Below are positions 56,108 to 63,986 of a stretch of DNA of 64,000 bases, one piece after another. Position 1 is the stretch's first letter, and the number at the start of each line of letters is the position of its first letter. A program made the translations under genes and the position numbers. The notes under the pieces are model-generated. The model was not told where the DNA came from. It made no database searches and was given only the letters and a program-made list of their open reading frames with translations. The stretch covers positions 539,332 to 603,331 of the forward strand of contig NZ_LNXY01000027.1 of assembly GCF_001467585.1 (NCBI RefSeq). The letters run 5' to 3'. This DNA comes from Legionella drozanskii LLAP-1 (GTDB taxonomy: Bacteria; Pseudomonadota; Gammaproteobacteria; Legionellales; Legionellaceae).

Positions 56108-57355
56108 ATGAAAATACAACTTTTACCTTTGTTTGATAGTCTAGATAATCTGCATAAAAATCTGGACAATGTCCTCTTACCCAATCCTATTTTTCACAAG
56201 GATTTTTATTATTGCCTCAACTTTCTTAAAAGCTACACCGGTAGCTTGGGTACGTTTAATAGTTATCGGCGCGAGACAGAACGCCTTTTACAATGGTGTT
56301 GGCATATAAAAAAAATGGCGCTAACTGCCCTTAAACGTGAAGATATCGAGCAATTCGTTCGCTTTTGCCAAAACCCGCCCGAAAGTTGGATTAGTTTAAA
56401 AAAGGTCCCGCGGTTTATCGAGAAAGAAGGAAAACGAGTACCTAATTTAGAATGGCGACCTTTTGTTGTTACGGTAAAAAAAGCAGCGAGAAAACAGGGC
56501 AGCACCGCATCGATTGAGGAATTTAATTTATCTCAGGGTGCAGTTCAGGAAATTTTTGCAATTTTAAGTACCTTATTTAATTTCTTAATTGCAGAAGAAT
56601 ATCTGGTATCAAATCCAGTCGCTTTGATCCGTCAAAAAAGCAAATTTATTCGTAAACGGCAGCAAAATGCGCCTATTCGACGCCTTAGTATGCTGCAATG
56701 GGATGCGGTTTTAAGTGCAGGCGAGAGATTGGCTGAAGAAAATCCTGAAAAGCATGAGCGGACTCGTTTTATTCTGAGCATGCTTTTTGGAATGTACTTG
56801 CGTATCTCTGAGCTTGCTGCCAGTGAACGATGGATTCCTACCATGAATGACTTTGCAAAAGACAGTAATGGTTATTGGTGGTTTACAACCGTGGGCAAAG
56901 GCAATAAGGAACGTCAGGTTGCTGTCAGTGACGCCATGTTGGAAAGTCTGATGCGTTGGCGAAGTTTTTTAGGTTTAACCCCGCTACCCTCTCCTTCAGA
57001 AAACTCCCCGCTCATTCCAAAAATTAAAGGGACGGGGCCAATGAGTGATACCGCCCCCATTAGACGACTAGTTCAACTTTGTTTTGATTTAGCGGCAGAA
57101 GAATTACGTCTAAAGGGTCAGACGGAAGCTGCCGATAGTTTAGCCTCTGCTACTGTGCATTGGTTAAGGCACACCGGTATTTCAGAAGATGTAAAAATCC
57201 GCCCCCGCGAGCATGTGCGTGATGATGCTGGTCATGGTTCTAGCATAACAACCGATCGTTATATCGATGTGGAAATGGAGGCTCGTTATCAATCGGCGCG
57301 TGAAAAGCAAATTGAGCATAAAAAACTTGGGAAGGAGAAGGAGTTGCTTCAATAG
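56108..57355 (+). CDS. Tyrosine recombinase / site-specific integrase
   Basis: A 415-residue phage-integrase family protein. An N-terminal SAM-like core-binding domain (about 28-160) precedes a catalytic domain with Arg in MYLRISELA, His-Leu-Arg box HWLRHTG, and GHGSSITTDRYIDVE giving the second His and the nucleophile Tyr, so the catalytic set is present. It starts 144 nt from tRNA-Pro but on that gene's 5' side, unlike classic tRNA-3'-end islands. A repeat-rich region follows, with no phage genes. It may be a remnant of a small element or a domesticated recombinase. Confidence 0.88.
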   Translation: MKIQLLPLFDSLDNLHKNLDNVLLPNPIFHKDFYYCLNFLKSYTGSLGTFNSYRRETERLLQWCWHIKKMALTALKREDIEQFVRFCQNPPESWISLKKVPRFIEKEGKRVPNLEWRPFVVTVKKAARKQGSTASIEEFNLSQGAVQEIFAILSTLFNFLIAEEYLVSNPVALIRQKSKFIRKRQQNAPIRRLSMLQWDAVLSAGERLAEENPEKHERTRFILSMLFGMYLRISELAASERWIPTMNDFAKDSNGYWWFTTVGKGNKERQVAVSDAMLESLMRWRSFLGLTPLPSPSENSPLIPKIKGTGPMSDTAPIRRLVQLCFDLAAEELRLKGQTEAADSLASATVHWLRHTGISEDVKIRPREHVRDDAGHGSSITTDRYIDVEMEARYQSAREKQIEHKKLGKEKELLQ

Positions 57356-57422
57356 TTGAGCCACGTCATCCGGAGCATAACGCTTCCAATTGACCCTAAG
57401 TATTTGTTGCCAAATGGAATTG

Positions 57423-57480
57423 ATATGTTTCTAATCCGTTCGTGCTGAAGAGGCGCATTAGCGCCGTTTCGAAGCATTAT
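57423..57480. repeat. Left arm of the 58-bp inverted repeat
   Basis: Its reverse complement matches 57770-57827 at 55 of 58 positions. It contains an internal small palindrome GGCGC-ATTA-GCGCC (57452-57465) and an outer CCGTTCGTGCTGA segment. Similarity extends outward to AATTCCAT with one mismatch, then resumes as AATTGGAA after a gap. Confidence 0.9.
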
Positions 57481-57506
57481 AGTCCAACACTACAAAGGAG
57501 TTCAGC

Positions 57507-57792
57507 GTGTTTTGTGTATACATTCTTCAATGTAATGATCGTAGCTATTATACAGGTCAGGTCATACTGATAATCTTGAACATCGTCTTCATCAACATCA
57601 AAATAAGATATTCCAAATGGTTACACAAGTACTCGCTTACCTATCCGATTAATGTATTCTCAATCCTTTAATACAAGGGAAGAAGCTCTTGCAGACGAGC
57701 TACGAATTAAAGGATGGAGTCGTAGAAAAAAAGAAGCGCTTATTTCTCAAGATTGGAGTACATTAAAACATTATGCTTCGAGACGGCGCTAA
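57507..57792 (+). pseudogene. GIY-YIG nuclease family pseudogene
   Basis: Three reading frames joined in order give a GIY-YIG endonuclease. Frame one encodes VYILQCNDRSYYTG (the GIY-YIG-type core). Frame two continues HTDNLEHRLHQHQ. Frame three ends TSTRLPIRLMYSQ, REEALADELRIKGWSRRKK and ISQDWSTL. The first shift is caused by a 5-bp tandem duplication CAGGT at 57553-57562; the second is a one-base indel near 57605-57619. A good AAAGGAG site precedes the GTG start at 57507. The final codons and stop (57790-57792) lie inside the right repeat arm, so the intact gene's C-terminus was encoded by the repeat. Confidence 0.88.
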
Positions 57793-57827
57793 TGCGCCTC
57801 CTCAGCACGAACGGATTAGAAACATAT
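57770..57827. repeat. Right arm of the 58-bp inverted repeat
   Basis: The inverted partner of 57423-57480 (55 of 58 identical), including the central GGCGC-TAAT-GCGCC palindrome. It overlaps the last seven codons of the GIY-YIG pseudogene. Confidence 0.9.
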
Positions 57828-57857
57828 AAATTCCATATCTCAGGGCTAATTGGAAAG

Positions 57858-57930
57858 GTACAGCGAGGGATCTTCTGATTTAGGAACAGTGCTCCATGAA
57901 GGAGATTCCTCGTTGTGCTCGGGATGACGT
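57858..57930. repeat. Second palindromic unit (AGCGAGGGATCTT ... AGATTCCTCGTTG)
   Basis: The segment CAGCGAGGGATCTT near 57860 is the imperfect inverted match of GAGATTCCTCGTTGTG near 57905-57918. CTCGGGATGACG follows. This unit resembles the CCTCGCTGCGCTCGGGATGAC repeats found in many intracellular and environmental bacteria, recalled from experience rather than searched. Confidence 0.6.
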
Positions 57931-58061
57931 AGGCATGTTGGCTAATGGCTGTGAGGGTTGGGGAGAGGGAAATCACCTTAGCCTGACGGCTAGGGCTTGG
58001 CCCTGAGGTATCTTCACTTTTTTTGAACAAAAATAGGTGTTGCTCCAATCAGTAGCTCGAT

Positions 58062-58202
58062 CCGTTCGGCTGAGTCCTTCGAGAGCCTCAGGATGCTCGG
58101 GTGCGCGTAGCGCTGTCTCGAAGCCTTGGTGCAAAGCCCCTTCGAGGTTGCCTCAGGACAGGCCTTCGAGACGTCGCTGGCGCTCCTCCTCAGGCTGAAC
58201 GG
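58062..58202. repeat. Cluster of GC-rich repeats related to the 58-bp arm
   Basis: CCGTTCGGCTGAG at 58062 and CTCAGGCTGAACGG at 58189-58202 form the ends of an inverted arrangement. Inside lie further copies of CTTCGAG and GCCTCAGGA, and GTCTCGAAG (58115) faces TTCGAGAC (58165). These share the CCGTTC...CTGAG...CTCGAAG layout of the GIY-YIG arms but with more divergence. Confidence 0.65.
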
Positions 58203-58295
58203 TTCAGTAAAACACTGGATTTGGCTCGAAATATTATCCAAAAAAAAAAGTAAAGATCTTCTAGGGCTTGGCCAACCTATATTCATAGCTTGTCT

Positions 58296-59117
58296 TTAAG
58301 AAGGGCTTTGGGCGTCCACTAGTTCGATCTGATGAATCTGCAAGGGTTCACCTAAAAAGATTTCGCCCACGGCTTGGAAGCGTTTTACCGAGTCAGTCAC
58401 TAAATAATTGATTCGCTTGCCCGAAGGTTGCTCTTGGTTAAACAAATTAGCCTCTCCAAGCACCTTCTGTAGTGCTTTGGCTGTGGCTTCAGCAGAATCG
58501 ACGATGGTAACCCCTTCTGGCAAAAGCGTGGTGAGTAATGGTTTGAAAACTGGGAAGTGCGTACAGCCTAAAAGCAGGGTATCTTCACTGCCAAAATCGG
58601 CTAGGTAATGTTTTAAAGTTTCTCGCGCGATAGCATTCCCAATCATCCCTTCTTCTGCCAAGGCCACTAGAAGGCTACAAGCACGCGCATTAATCGTCGC
58701 CTGCGGTAAATGGGCTGTAATTAAGCTCTGATACGCATTCGAAGCAATCGTGGTTTCAGTGGCTAATACGACGATGCGATGATTTTTAGTGGCAGCAACG
58801 ACCGCTGAGGCTCCTGGAGTCACCACACCTATCACTGGCATATCAGGGAGCATGGCTTGCAAATGCGGCAACGCAGCAGTGGTTGCTGTATTACAAGCAA
58901 TTACCAGGGCTTTGATTTGTCTTTCCACGAGAACGCGTGCCATCTGAATCGCGTATTGCTGGATGGTATTAGGACTTTTAGTTCCATAGGGCAGCCGCGC
59001 GGTGTCGCCCAAATAAATGAAGGACTCTTTTACAAGGGTGGTCTTTAAGGCACGCAGTACAGTCAAACCACCCATCCCTGAATCAAATACACCTATAGGC
59101 AAATTATTTTTATTCAT
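58296..59117 (-). CDS. murI: Glutamate racemase
   Basis: Interconverts L- and D-glutamate for peptidoglycan. The two catalytic cysteines are visible in IACNTATTAALPHL and LLGCTHFPVF. The N-terminal GVFDSGMGGLTVLRAL is the family signature and 273 residues is usual. It lies between the repeat region and the 1406-aa gene, with no evident operon partner. Confidence 0.96.
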   Translation of the reverse strand: MNKNNLPIGVFDSGMGGLTVLRALKTTLVKESFIYLGDTARLPYGTKSPNTIQQYAIQMARVLVERQIKALVIACNTATTAALPHLQAMLPDMPVIGVVTPGASAVVAATKNHRIVVLATETTIASNAYQSLITAHLPQATINARACSLLVALAEEGMIGNAIARETLKHYLADFGSEDTLLLGCTHFPVFKPLLTTLLPEGVTIVDSAEATAKALQKVLGEANLFNQEQPSGKRINYLVTDSVKRFQAVGEIFLGEPLQIHQIELVDAQSPS

Positions 59118-59156
59118 TTTATTCTTCTTAATCGTTTAAAAATCCATTTTCCACTT

Positions 59157-62100
59157 TTAAACAGGCGGGGCTGGCCTGATAGTATCATCACTCTCTTTAT
59201 TCTTTTTTTCTACACTTTCAATTTCTTCTCGCTTTCCTTTATAAAACCTCGTCAAATGAGTTGTATCTTTCTCAGTCGTTTGCTTAGATTTTTTATCTAC
59301 TTTTAACTCATCAACTTTCTTTATGTTTTTAAGGAGTACAGTGACGCTAGGATGATCTTTAAAATAGTTTTCATAAGCAGATCCCTTTGCAAACCCGTAT
59401 ACGCTTCCAAACTCTTTTTCTGGATTAAACTGTGCATTATCTATAATGATTGATTTTTCATCAAATCTCATATTGGGATCATTTCTTCCGATTACCATTA
59501 ACGCCGTCCATGCAAATTTCACTTGTTCAAGTGAACCTTTTAAAAGAATAGGATCATCGGGGGTCGGTGGTTTGCCACGTGCAGCAATCATTCGAGTTGC
59601 CATGTCCATCACCTGATGAACTTGAGCTCCCGTGTCTTGAGGAAACTTATTAGCCGTCAGCGTCATTGCTGACTGATATTGGGTAACCCCTTTACTGTCA
59701 ACTATGGGGCTTAAATCACCCGCTCTACGTTCTTCTATGTAGGAACTTTTTTCTTCACCTGTGACAGCTCCAGTATTTTTATCTACTTTTTCATAAATCA
59801 CGGTATATTCGCGAAAGTGACCTGGCTCAACCATGCCCACAAGATCAAAACAATCTGGAGACACCGCTGATATTAGCTTAAGATTTTTATCATCATCAGA
59901 GGGTTTACCTTCACTTTTCCAGGTCGCAGTAAAATGCCTTGCCCGATCAGAATTTGGATAATCCTTCGCATAACTTTTAGAACCCTTTATACGAATATCT
60001 GTTTTGCCTTCTTCCGCCTGCTTAAGGGTTTTTAAAATTCCTTGTCTGATAACAAGAGGAGCATTATCCGGAGCAGTGGGTTCTCCCCTAAATAAAATCT
60101 GTAATTTTTCGTATTCGTCTAGTTCTTTCTTAATTTGAGCTTGTAGCTTGGTTATTTTTGTTCTTCTGTCAGTCATTGCTTCCTGCATTTCCTCTTTATC
60201 TTGGATTGAGAGACGAGGACGAATATCATCAATATCCTTATTAGAAGGCAAACTATCTAATTCTTGCTGAGCTTGGTTAAATTGGTCTCGCAGATGGGTT
60301 ATCATGGTATCGCAAGTTGTTGATACCTCGCGAAGTTGGCTGCCCATTTTTTTTGCATTTTCTTTTGAGGCAGCTTGAAACGCCGGATTAAGCCAATACA
60401 AGGGTTTAGCGGTAGCAAGTCGCTTTAGCGGCGAGAGAGAACTTAATTTTGTGTTAGTAAATTGTTCTGTTTGAGTTGTGAGCCTTCTATCCAGGACAGT
60501 AAGCTCTGCTACATACGAATTACTGTCCAGTAGAGCTTGCTTTCTTCCCGCAATTTTCATTTCGGCAAAACGTTTTGGCGTGATTTGTTTATCTAGAGAG
60601 GGGTCAAATTTCGCTAAGTAAGAAGGTGCAGGTTTCTTATTAATCTTCTCAAGAAACTCTCTGTAAGTCTCAGCAGCTAAAGCTGTGCGAAGCTCTGCTA
60701 CCTCTCCCGGCGCTGGCGCATTTGATAGTTGAGCAGTTTTGCCTAAGGCAGCTATCATCGCATAGATTGCTTTATATTTTGCATTTGGAGCTGGTCGGGC
60801 ATTATATGCTGCTAATACATGTTGATTATAGGTGTGTTGATTCTTAATACTCTGCTGAATTTGATTAGCGTTAAAGGCACCCTTTATCGTATTAATAGTT
60901 ACCCTATCAGCTGGTTTAGTCAAACCCATTATGTTGTAAATAATATGTTTAACTCTAGTATCATATTCAACACCGTAATCAAAATTAGTTTGATTAAGAC
61001 TTAAAACATAGCCAGTTACTTGATCGATTTGATCTTTATTTAAAGAGGGTTGTATCGTTACTAATACATTCGCCAGTGCACTATTTGGAATGCTAGACAT
61101 AGCAGTTAAATATTTATTTTCTGCAACCAATGCAGAAACTATGAGAGCATCAACAAATTTTCCATCCAATATGCGATAAACTTCTTTATCTTCTTTCGCT
61201 TCGCTTAAAGCAACCACTGCTTTAGGGTTTGCGAGTAAAGCACGTTGTTTATCTAAGGGCAGGCTATCTACTAAATTGATTAATCTTGGATGTAGAGAAC
61301 CAAAAAACGACAAACGCCGGTTCAGATCTAGTTTAACAAGCTGAGTGCAAGCTGCTTTTTGCATCTGCTCCATTGTTTTAGCGTTTACCCAGCTATGATC
61401 AGTGACCTGGAGCGTGGTAAGTGCTGCTTTAAACTGATCGATATCCGCTGCGTTGGCTAAGATTTCTAATACATTGGGTGAAGCTGGTGTAGCTACTGCA
61501 GGAATTTTTTCAGAAGGTAAATTGCGGATTAAAGATTCGACTAAACTTGTCTGAACTCTTTGTTGTTGCTTAGCGGGAAAGTCAGGAGTTGTAATTAGGG
61601 CATCGAGATGTACACTACTATTAGGATTATTAATCTTATCTAATAAGTCAGTTTGATTTTTATTACCAGTCGCCCAGTTCCGCAAATCGATTGGTTGTTT
61701 TGCCCGTCTTATTTCTGACTCGGCAGCAGCATAAGCACGAATTTGCTTTCCTATGTTTCTATCGTAATTTTTAATTAAGGCTGTTAACCCTCTATCTCCC
61801 GGAGATAATCCTAATAATTTATTAACTGGAGTAATTACACTTGCAACATCACTGGCATGAATCAAATTATCTAAGTCAGTAGTAGTTAAATCTGGAAGTT
61901 TTTGCTCTAGGTAAGTAAGCAAAGCTTGAGCGCAGGTTTTGTAGCTATTTTCAACATCTGCATCAAAATAAGCTTTTATCTTATCTTGCACCTCTTTAGG
62001 CTGGTTGATTGCAAGATGATTTAGGTAATTAGCAGCAAAATGACTAGGATTAGATACAAGCAGCTTCAGCACATCTAAACGATCATTCTTTTCATCGGTT

Positions 62101-63377
62101 GTTGGCAAAAAGGTTATATTCTTACGAATATGGGCTAGTGCGACGATATCTTCTACATGAGGATCGGTAAAAGCTTCACGGAATGGTTTTCCTATCACTC
62201 CTGAAAAACCAAAAGCCTCTTCAGTCTCTAGTTTTTGTTGTAGCTCTTTGTTGTCTTTTACAGCTATTAATGCATTAAGAGCAGCCTCGTCTTCGCAGGT
62301 ATCTATTCTTATTTTTAGCGCTCGACTGGCAGCGGCCTGACGGATACTCGCAAAGGTAGCATCCGTTACTGCATGGACTAGATATGGACCATTTTCTGGC
62401 AGTCCTTTAATCGTATTTAGGAGCGCTGCAGTATTCACAGAACTAGCAATCGCTTCTAAGCCTTTAATATCTCTGGCGGGTAAGCTAGAGTAGGTTGCAA
62501 TTAAATAGCGAGTACCTAACTGGCCTCTGAGCTCATCGACATCGCTATCTGCTAGATCTCTAGCCCCATCTATTCCTATACTACCCTTAAAGTCAGATGC
62601 CCTAAAGAGAATATTTTTGACCAATGCGCTCGTTACTTGCTCATCCGACGACGCATCAATCACTAGAGAAACTCTTCTTTTAGCTGCGGCATGGGTTATC
62701 GCCCCTTTAAGATCAGCATGGGACATATTATCGGTGAAATGAGCTCCTCCTGACGCAATCTCACAAACTGCTCTTGCTGCATTTCGGAAATCCTTATCGT
62801 TTTTACTAACAAGTAGCTCCCTTAGATAGTTAGTATCACGATAACCCACAATTTTTTTAATTAATAATTGACGCCGCGCTACTACTTTAATGTGGTCAAC
62901 CCAAGGATTGGTAATTACTGCTTCAGTTGCTGGGTCCCATTTGCCCGCACCTGTGCTCGCAGGTTGGATTGTTACCTGAGGTTGCCCGAAAATACTTACT
63001 CCATCGTCTCCGAAAAGTTTTTTGCGTGTTTCAGTATGAGAATTGGCTGCTATGATCGCTTCAAGCTGCGCTTCGCTAGCTTCTTTAAGAGTGTAAAGTA
63101 CACGCAATCCAGCTGCATAACGTTGCATCAGAGCAAAATCAGATACAGCCCTGTCCAAAAACTGCGCATCATTGAGATCAGCTGAACTTACTCTAAATGG
63201 AGCTGTTGTTCCTAAGCCATTCCAAACTGCAGGGTGGCTAAGGATGGCGGCTCTAAAAGCACCATCGTCATTACTAGCAATGGATTCTAATATCGCATTT
63301 AATGCAGAAATAGAATTTGGTCGGTTTGCCAATTGAGGGTCTTTTAATGCGTCAATAAATTCTTGATTTTTTGGCAT
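59157..63377 (-). CDS. Large uncharacterised protein, candidate type IV effector (1406 aa)
   Basis: No recognised enzymatic domain. Degenerate internal repeats are visible. A unit at about residues 102-200 (AQLEAIIAANSHTETRKKLF, ITNPWVDHI, LRELLVSKNDKDF) recurs at about 363-450 (AALNALIAVKDNKELQQKL, FTDPHVEDI, LKLLVSNPSHF). A coiled-coil-like stretch lies near 1060-1130 (QAQQELDSL, TKLQAQIKKELDEYEKLQ). The tail KREEIESVEKKNKESDD is a glutamate-rich block of the kind seen at Dot/Icm secretion signals. No signal peptide or membrane segment. Its size, repeats, and a PmrA-type site upstream suggest a translocated effector; this is inference. Confidence 0.8.
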   Translation of the reverse strand: MPKNQEFIDALKDPQLANRPNSISALNAILESIASNDDGAFRAAILSHPAVWNGLGTTAPFRVSSADLNDAQFLDRAVSDFALMQRYAAGLRVLYTLKEASEAQLEAIIAANSHTETRKKLFGDDGVSIFGQPQVTIQPASTGAGKWDPATEAVITNPWVDHIKVVARRQLLIKKIVGYRDTNYLRELLVSKNDKDFRNAARAVCEIASGGAHFTDNMSHADLKGAITHAAAKRRVSLVIDASSDEQVTSALVKNILFRASDFKGSIGIDGARDLADSDVDELRGQLGTRYLIATYSSLPARDIKGLEAIASSVNTAALLNTIKGLPENGPYLVHAVTDATFASIRQAAASRALKIRIDTCEDEAALNALIAVKDNKELQQKLETEEAFGFSGVIGKPFREAFTDPHVEDIVALAHIRKNITFLPTTDEKNDRLDVLKLLVSNPSHFAANYLNHLAINQPKEVQDKIKAYFDADVENSYKTCAQALLTYLEQKLPDLTTTDLDNLIHASDVASVITPVNKLLGLSPGDRGLTALIKNYDRNIGKQIRAYAAAESEIRRAKQPIDLRNWATGNKNQTDLLDKINNPNSSVHLDALITTPDFPAKQQQRVQTSLVESLIRNLPSEKIPAVATPASPNVLEILANAADIDQFKAALTTLQVTDHSWVNAKTMEQMQKAACTQLVKLDLNRRLSFFGSLHPRLINLVDSLPLDKQRALLANPKAVVALSEAKEDKEVYRILDGKFVDALIVSALVAENKYLTAMSSIPNSALANVLVTIQPSLNKDQIDQVTGYVLSLNQTNFDYGVEYDTRVKHIIYNIMGLTKPADRVTINTIKGAFNANQIQQSIKNQHTYNQHVLAAYNARPAPNAKYKAIYAMIAALGKTAQLSNAPAPGEVAELRTALAAETYREFLEKINKKPAPSYLAKFDPSLDKQITPKRFAEMKIAGRKQALLDSNSYVAELTVLDRRLTTQTEQFTNTKLSSLSPLKRLATAKPLYWLNPAFQAASKENAKKMGSQLREVSTTCDTMITHLRDQFNQAQQELDSLPSNKDIDDIRPRLSIQDKEEMQEAMTDRRTKITKLQAQIKKELDEYEKLQILFRGEPTAPDNAPLVIRQGILKTLKQAEEGKTDIRIKGSKSYAKDYPNSDRARHFTATWKSEGKPSDDDKNLKLISAVSPDCFDLVGMVEPGHFREYTVIYEKVDKNTGAVTGEEKSSYIEERRAGDLSPIVDSKGVTQYQSAMTLTANKFPQDTGAQVHQVMDMATRMIAARGKPPTPDDPILLKGSLEQVKFAWTALMVIGRNDPNMRFDEKSIIIDNAQFNPEKEFGSVYGFAKGSAYENYFKDHPSVTVLLKNIKKVDELKVDKKSKQTTEKDTTHLTRFYKGKREEIESVEKKNKESDDTIRPAPPV

Positions 63378-63433
63378 GAGCTTACTCCGGATTTACAAAT
63401 AGCAATTATATTAATTAATTTTAATCTTTATTT

Positions 63434-63450
63434 CTTAACTCTACCTTAAG
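63434..63450. promoter_or_regulatory. PmrA-box-like direct repeat between the 1406-aa gene and the 99-aa gene
   Basis: CTTAAC-TCTAC-CTTAAG: two CTTAA hexamers with a 5-nt spacer match the PmrA consensus YTTAAK-N5-YTTAAK at 11 of 12 defined positions. PmrA controls many Legionella effector and icm/dot genes. On the minus strand, the half-site is followed 23 nt later by TATAAT, a plausible -10 for the 1406-aa gene. Confidence 0.5.
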
Positions 63451-63526
63451 GTTTTTGTAGAAAAGTCTTGAAATGAAAAAAAGTTCGTATAATTTGTATA
63501 GTATACCAGAGCTACAGGGTCGTGGC

Positions 63527-63829
63527 ATGAACAGAATTTTCTCTCTTATACTTTTCCTTTTTCCAAGCCTTTTGTTTGCACAAGGTTGCATTATTGGTAA
63601 TAAACCGGACCGTCCTCGTTATGTTTGTTTTGATGGCAGAACACTTGCCACAAGTTCGACTGGCTTTGTTTGGAATGCCAAACGCGGTTGTTTTATGAGC
63701 TCTATTCCCTGTTGCGCTTATGATGCGACCCATTATAGCTATTCGGAGGATCCGCAGTATGTTTACCATTCGTTTAAGCGCTGCCGTTATCAGTACCCTT
63801 TCCATTTAGGAGAAATGCAGACGCATTAA
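63527..63829 (+). CDS. Small secreted cysteine-rich protein
   Basis: A protein of about 100 residues with an 18-20-residue signal peptide (MNRIFSLILFLFPSLLFA) and six cysteines in the mature part (CIIG, VCFD, GCFM, PCC, RCRY), an even number that fits three disulfides in the periplasm or outside. No family is recognised. The frame opens earlier at 63473, but the ATG at 63527 begins the signal sequence directly, with GGGT upstream. It is divergent from the 1406-aa gene. Confidence 0.72.
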   Translation: MNRIFSLILFLFPSLLFAQGCIIGNKPDRPRYVCFDGRTLATSSTGFVWNAKRGCFMSSIPCCAYDATHYSYSEDPQYVYHSFKRCRYQYPFHLGEMQTH

Positions 63830-63905
63830 TTTATTTAGCCTGCAATCTATAGATACTGACAGCAGCTAGAGCTCTTTGCGCTTGGGTGTTTTTAATTTGA
63901 TTTTT

Positions 63906-63986
63906 ATGAATAATAAAAATACAATGAAACCCCTGCTGGATACCATAGAACCTAATGTACGAAAAAACCGAAAAAGAAGACAATAA
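63906..63986 (+). CDS. Possible very small basic peptide, end of window
   Basis: A 26-codon frame ending in a strongly basic stretch (RKNRKRRQ) whose stop overlaps a following ATG as TAATG at 63984-63988, an arrangement typical of translational coupling to a gene that continues past the window. There is no ribosome site before its own ATG and no homology is recognised, so this may be chance. Confidence 0.2.
   Translation: MNNKNTMKPLLDTIEPNVRKNRKRRQ

Larger units (their letters stand above)
57356..58295. other. Repeat-rich intergenic region with a decayed GIY-YIG gene
   Basis: About 940 bases between the integrase and murI with no intact gene. Its content is a 58-bp inverted repeat pair around a frameshifted GIY-YIG nuclease gene, a second palindromic unit near 57860-57925, and a cluster of related GC-rich repeats at 58062-58202. 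The short open frames in it are translations of repeat DNA. Confidence 0.8.

Noticed and set aside
57740..58048. Minus-strand 102-codon frame across the right inverted-repeat arm
   Set aside because: It is antisense to the GIY-YIG pseudogene end and built from repeat DNA.
58014..58286. Minus-strand 90-codon frame in the repeat cluster
   Set aside because: It is a translation of the GC-rich repeats (CCTTCGAG, CTCAGG words); such frames are commonly miscalled as genes.
55887..58295. Attachment-site duplication of tRNA-Pro flanking the integrase
   Set aside because: I looked for a second copy of the tRNA 3' segment between the integrase and murI and found only a weak GGTTGGGGAGAG resemblance near 57956.
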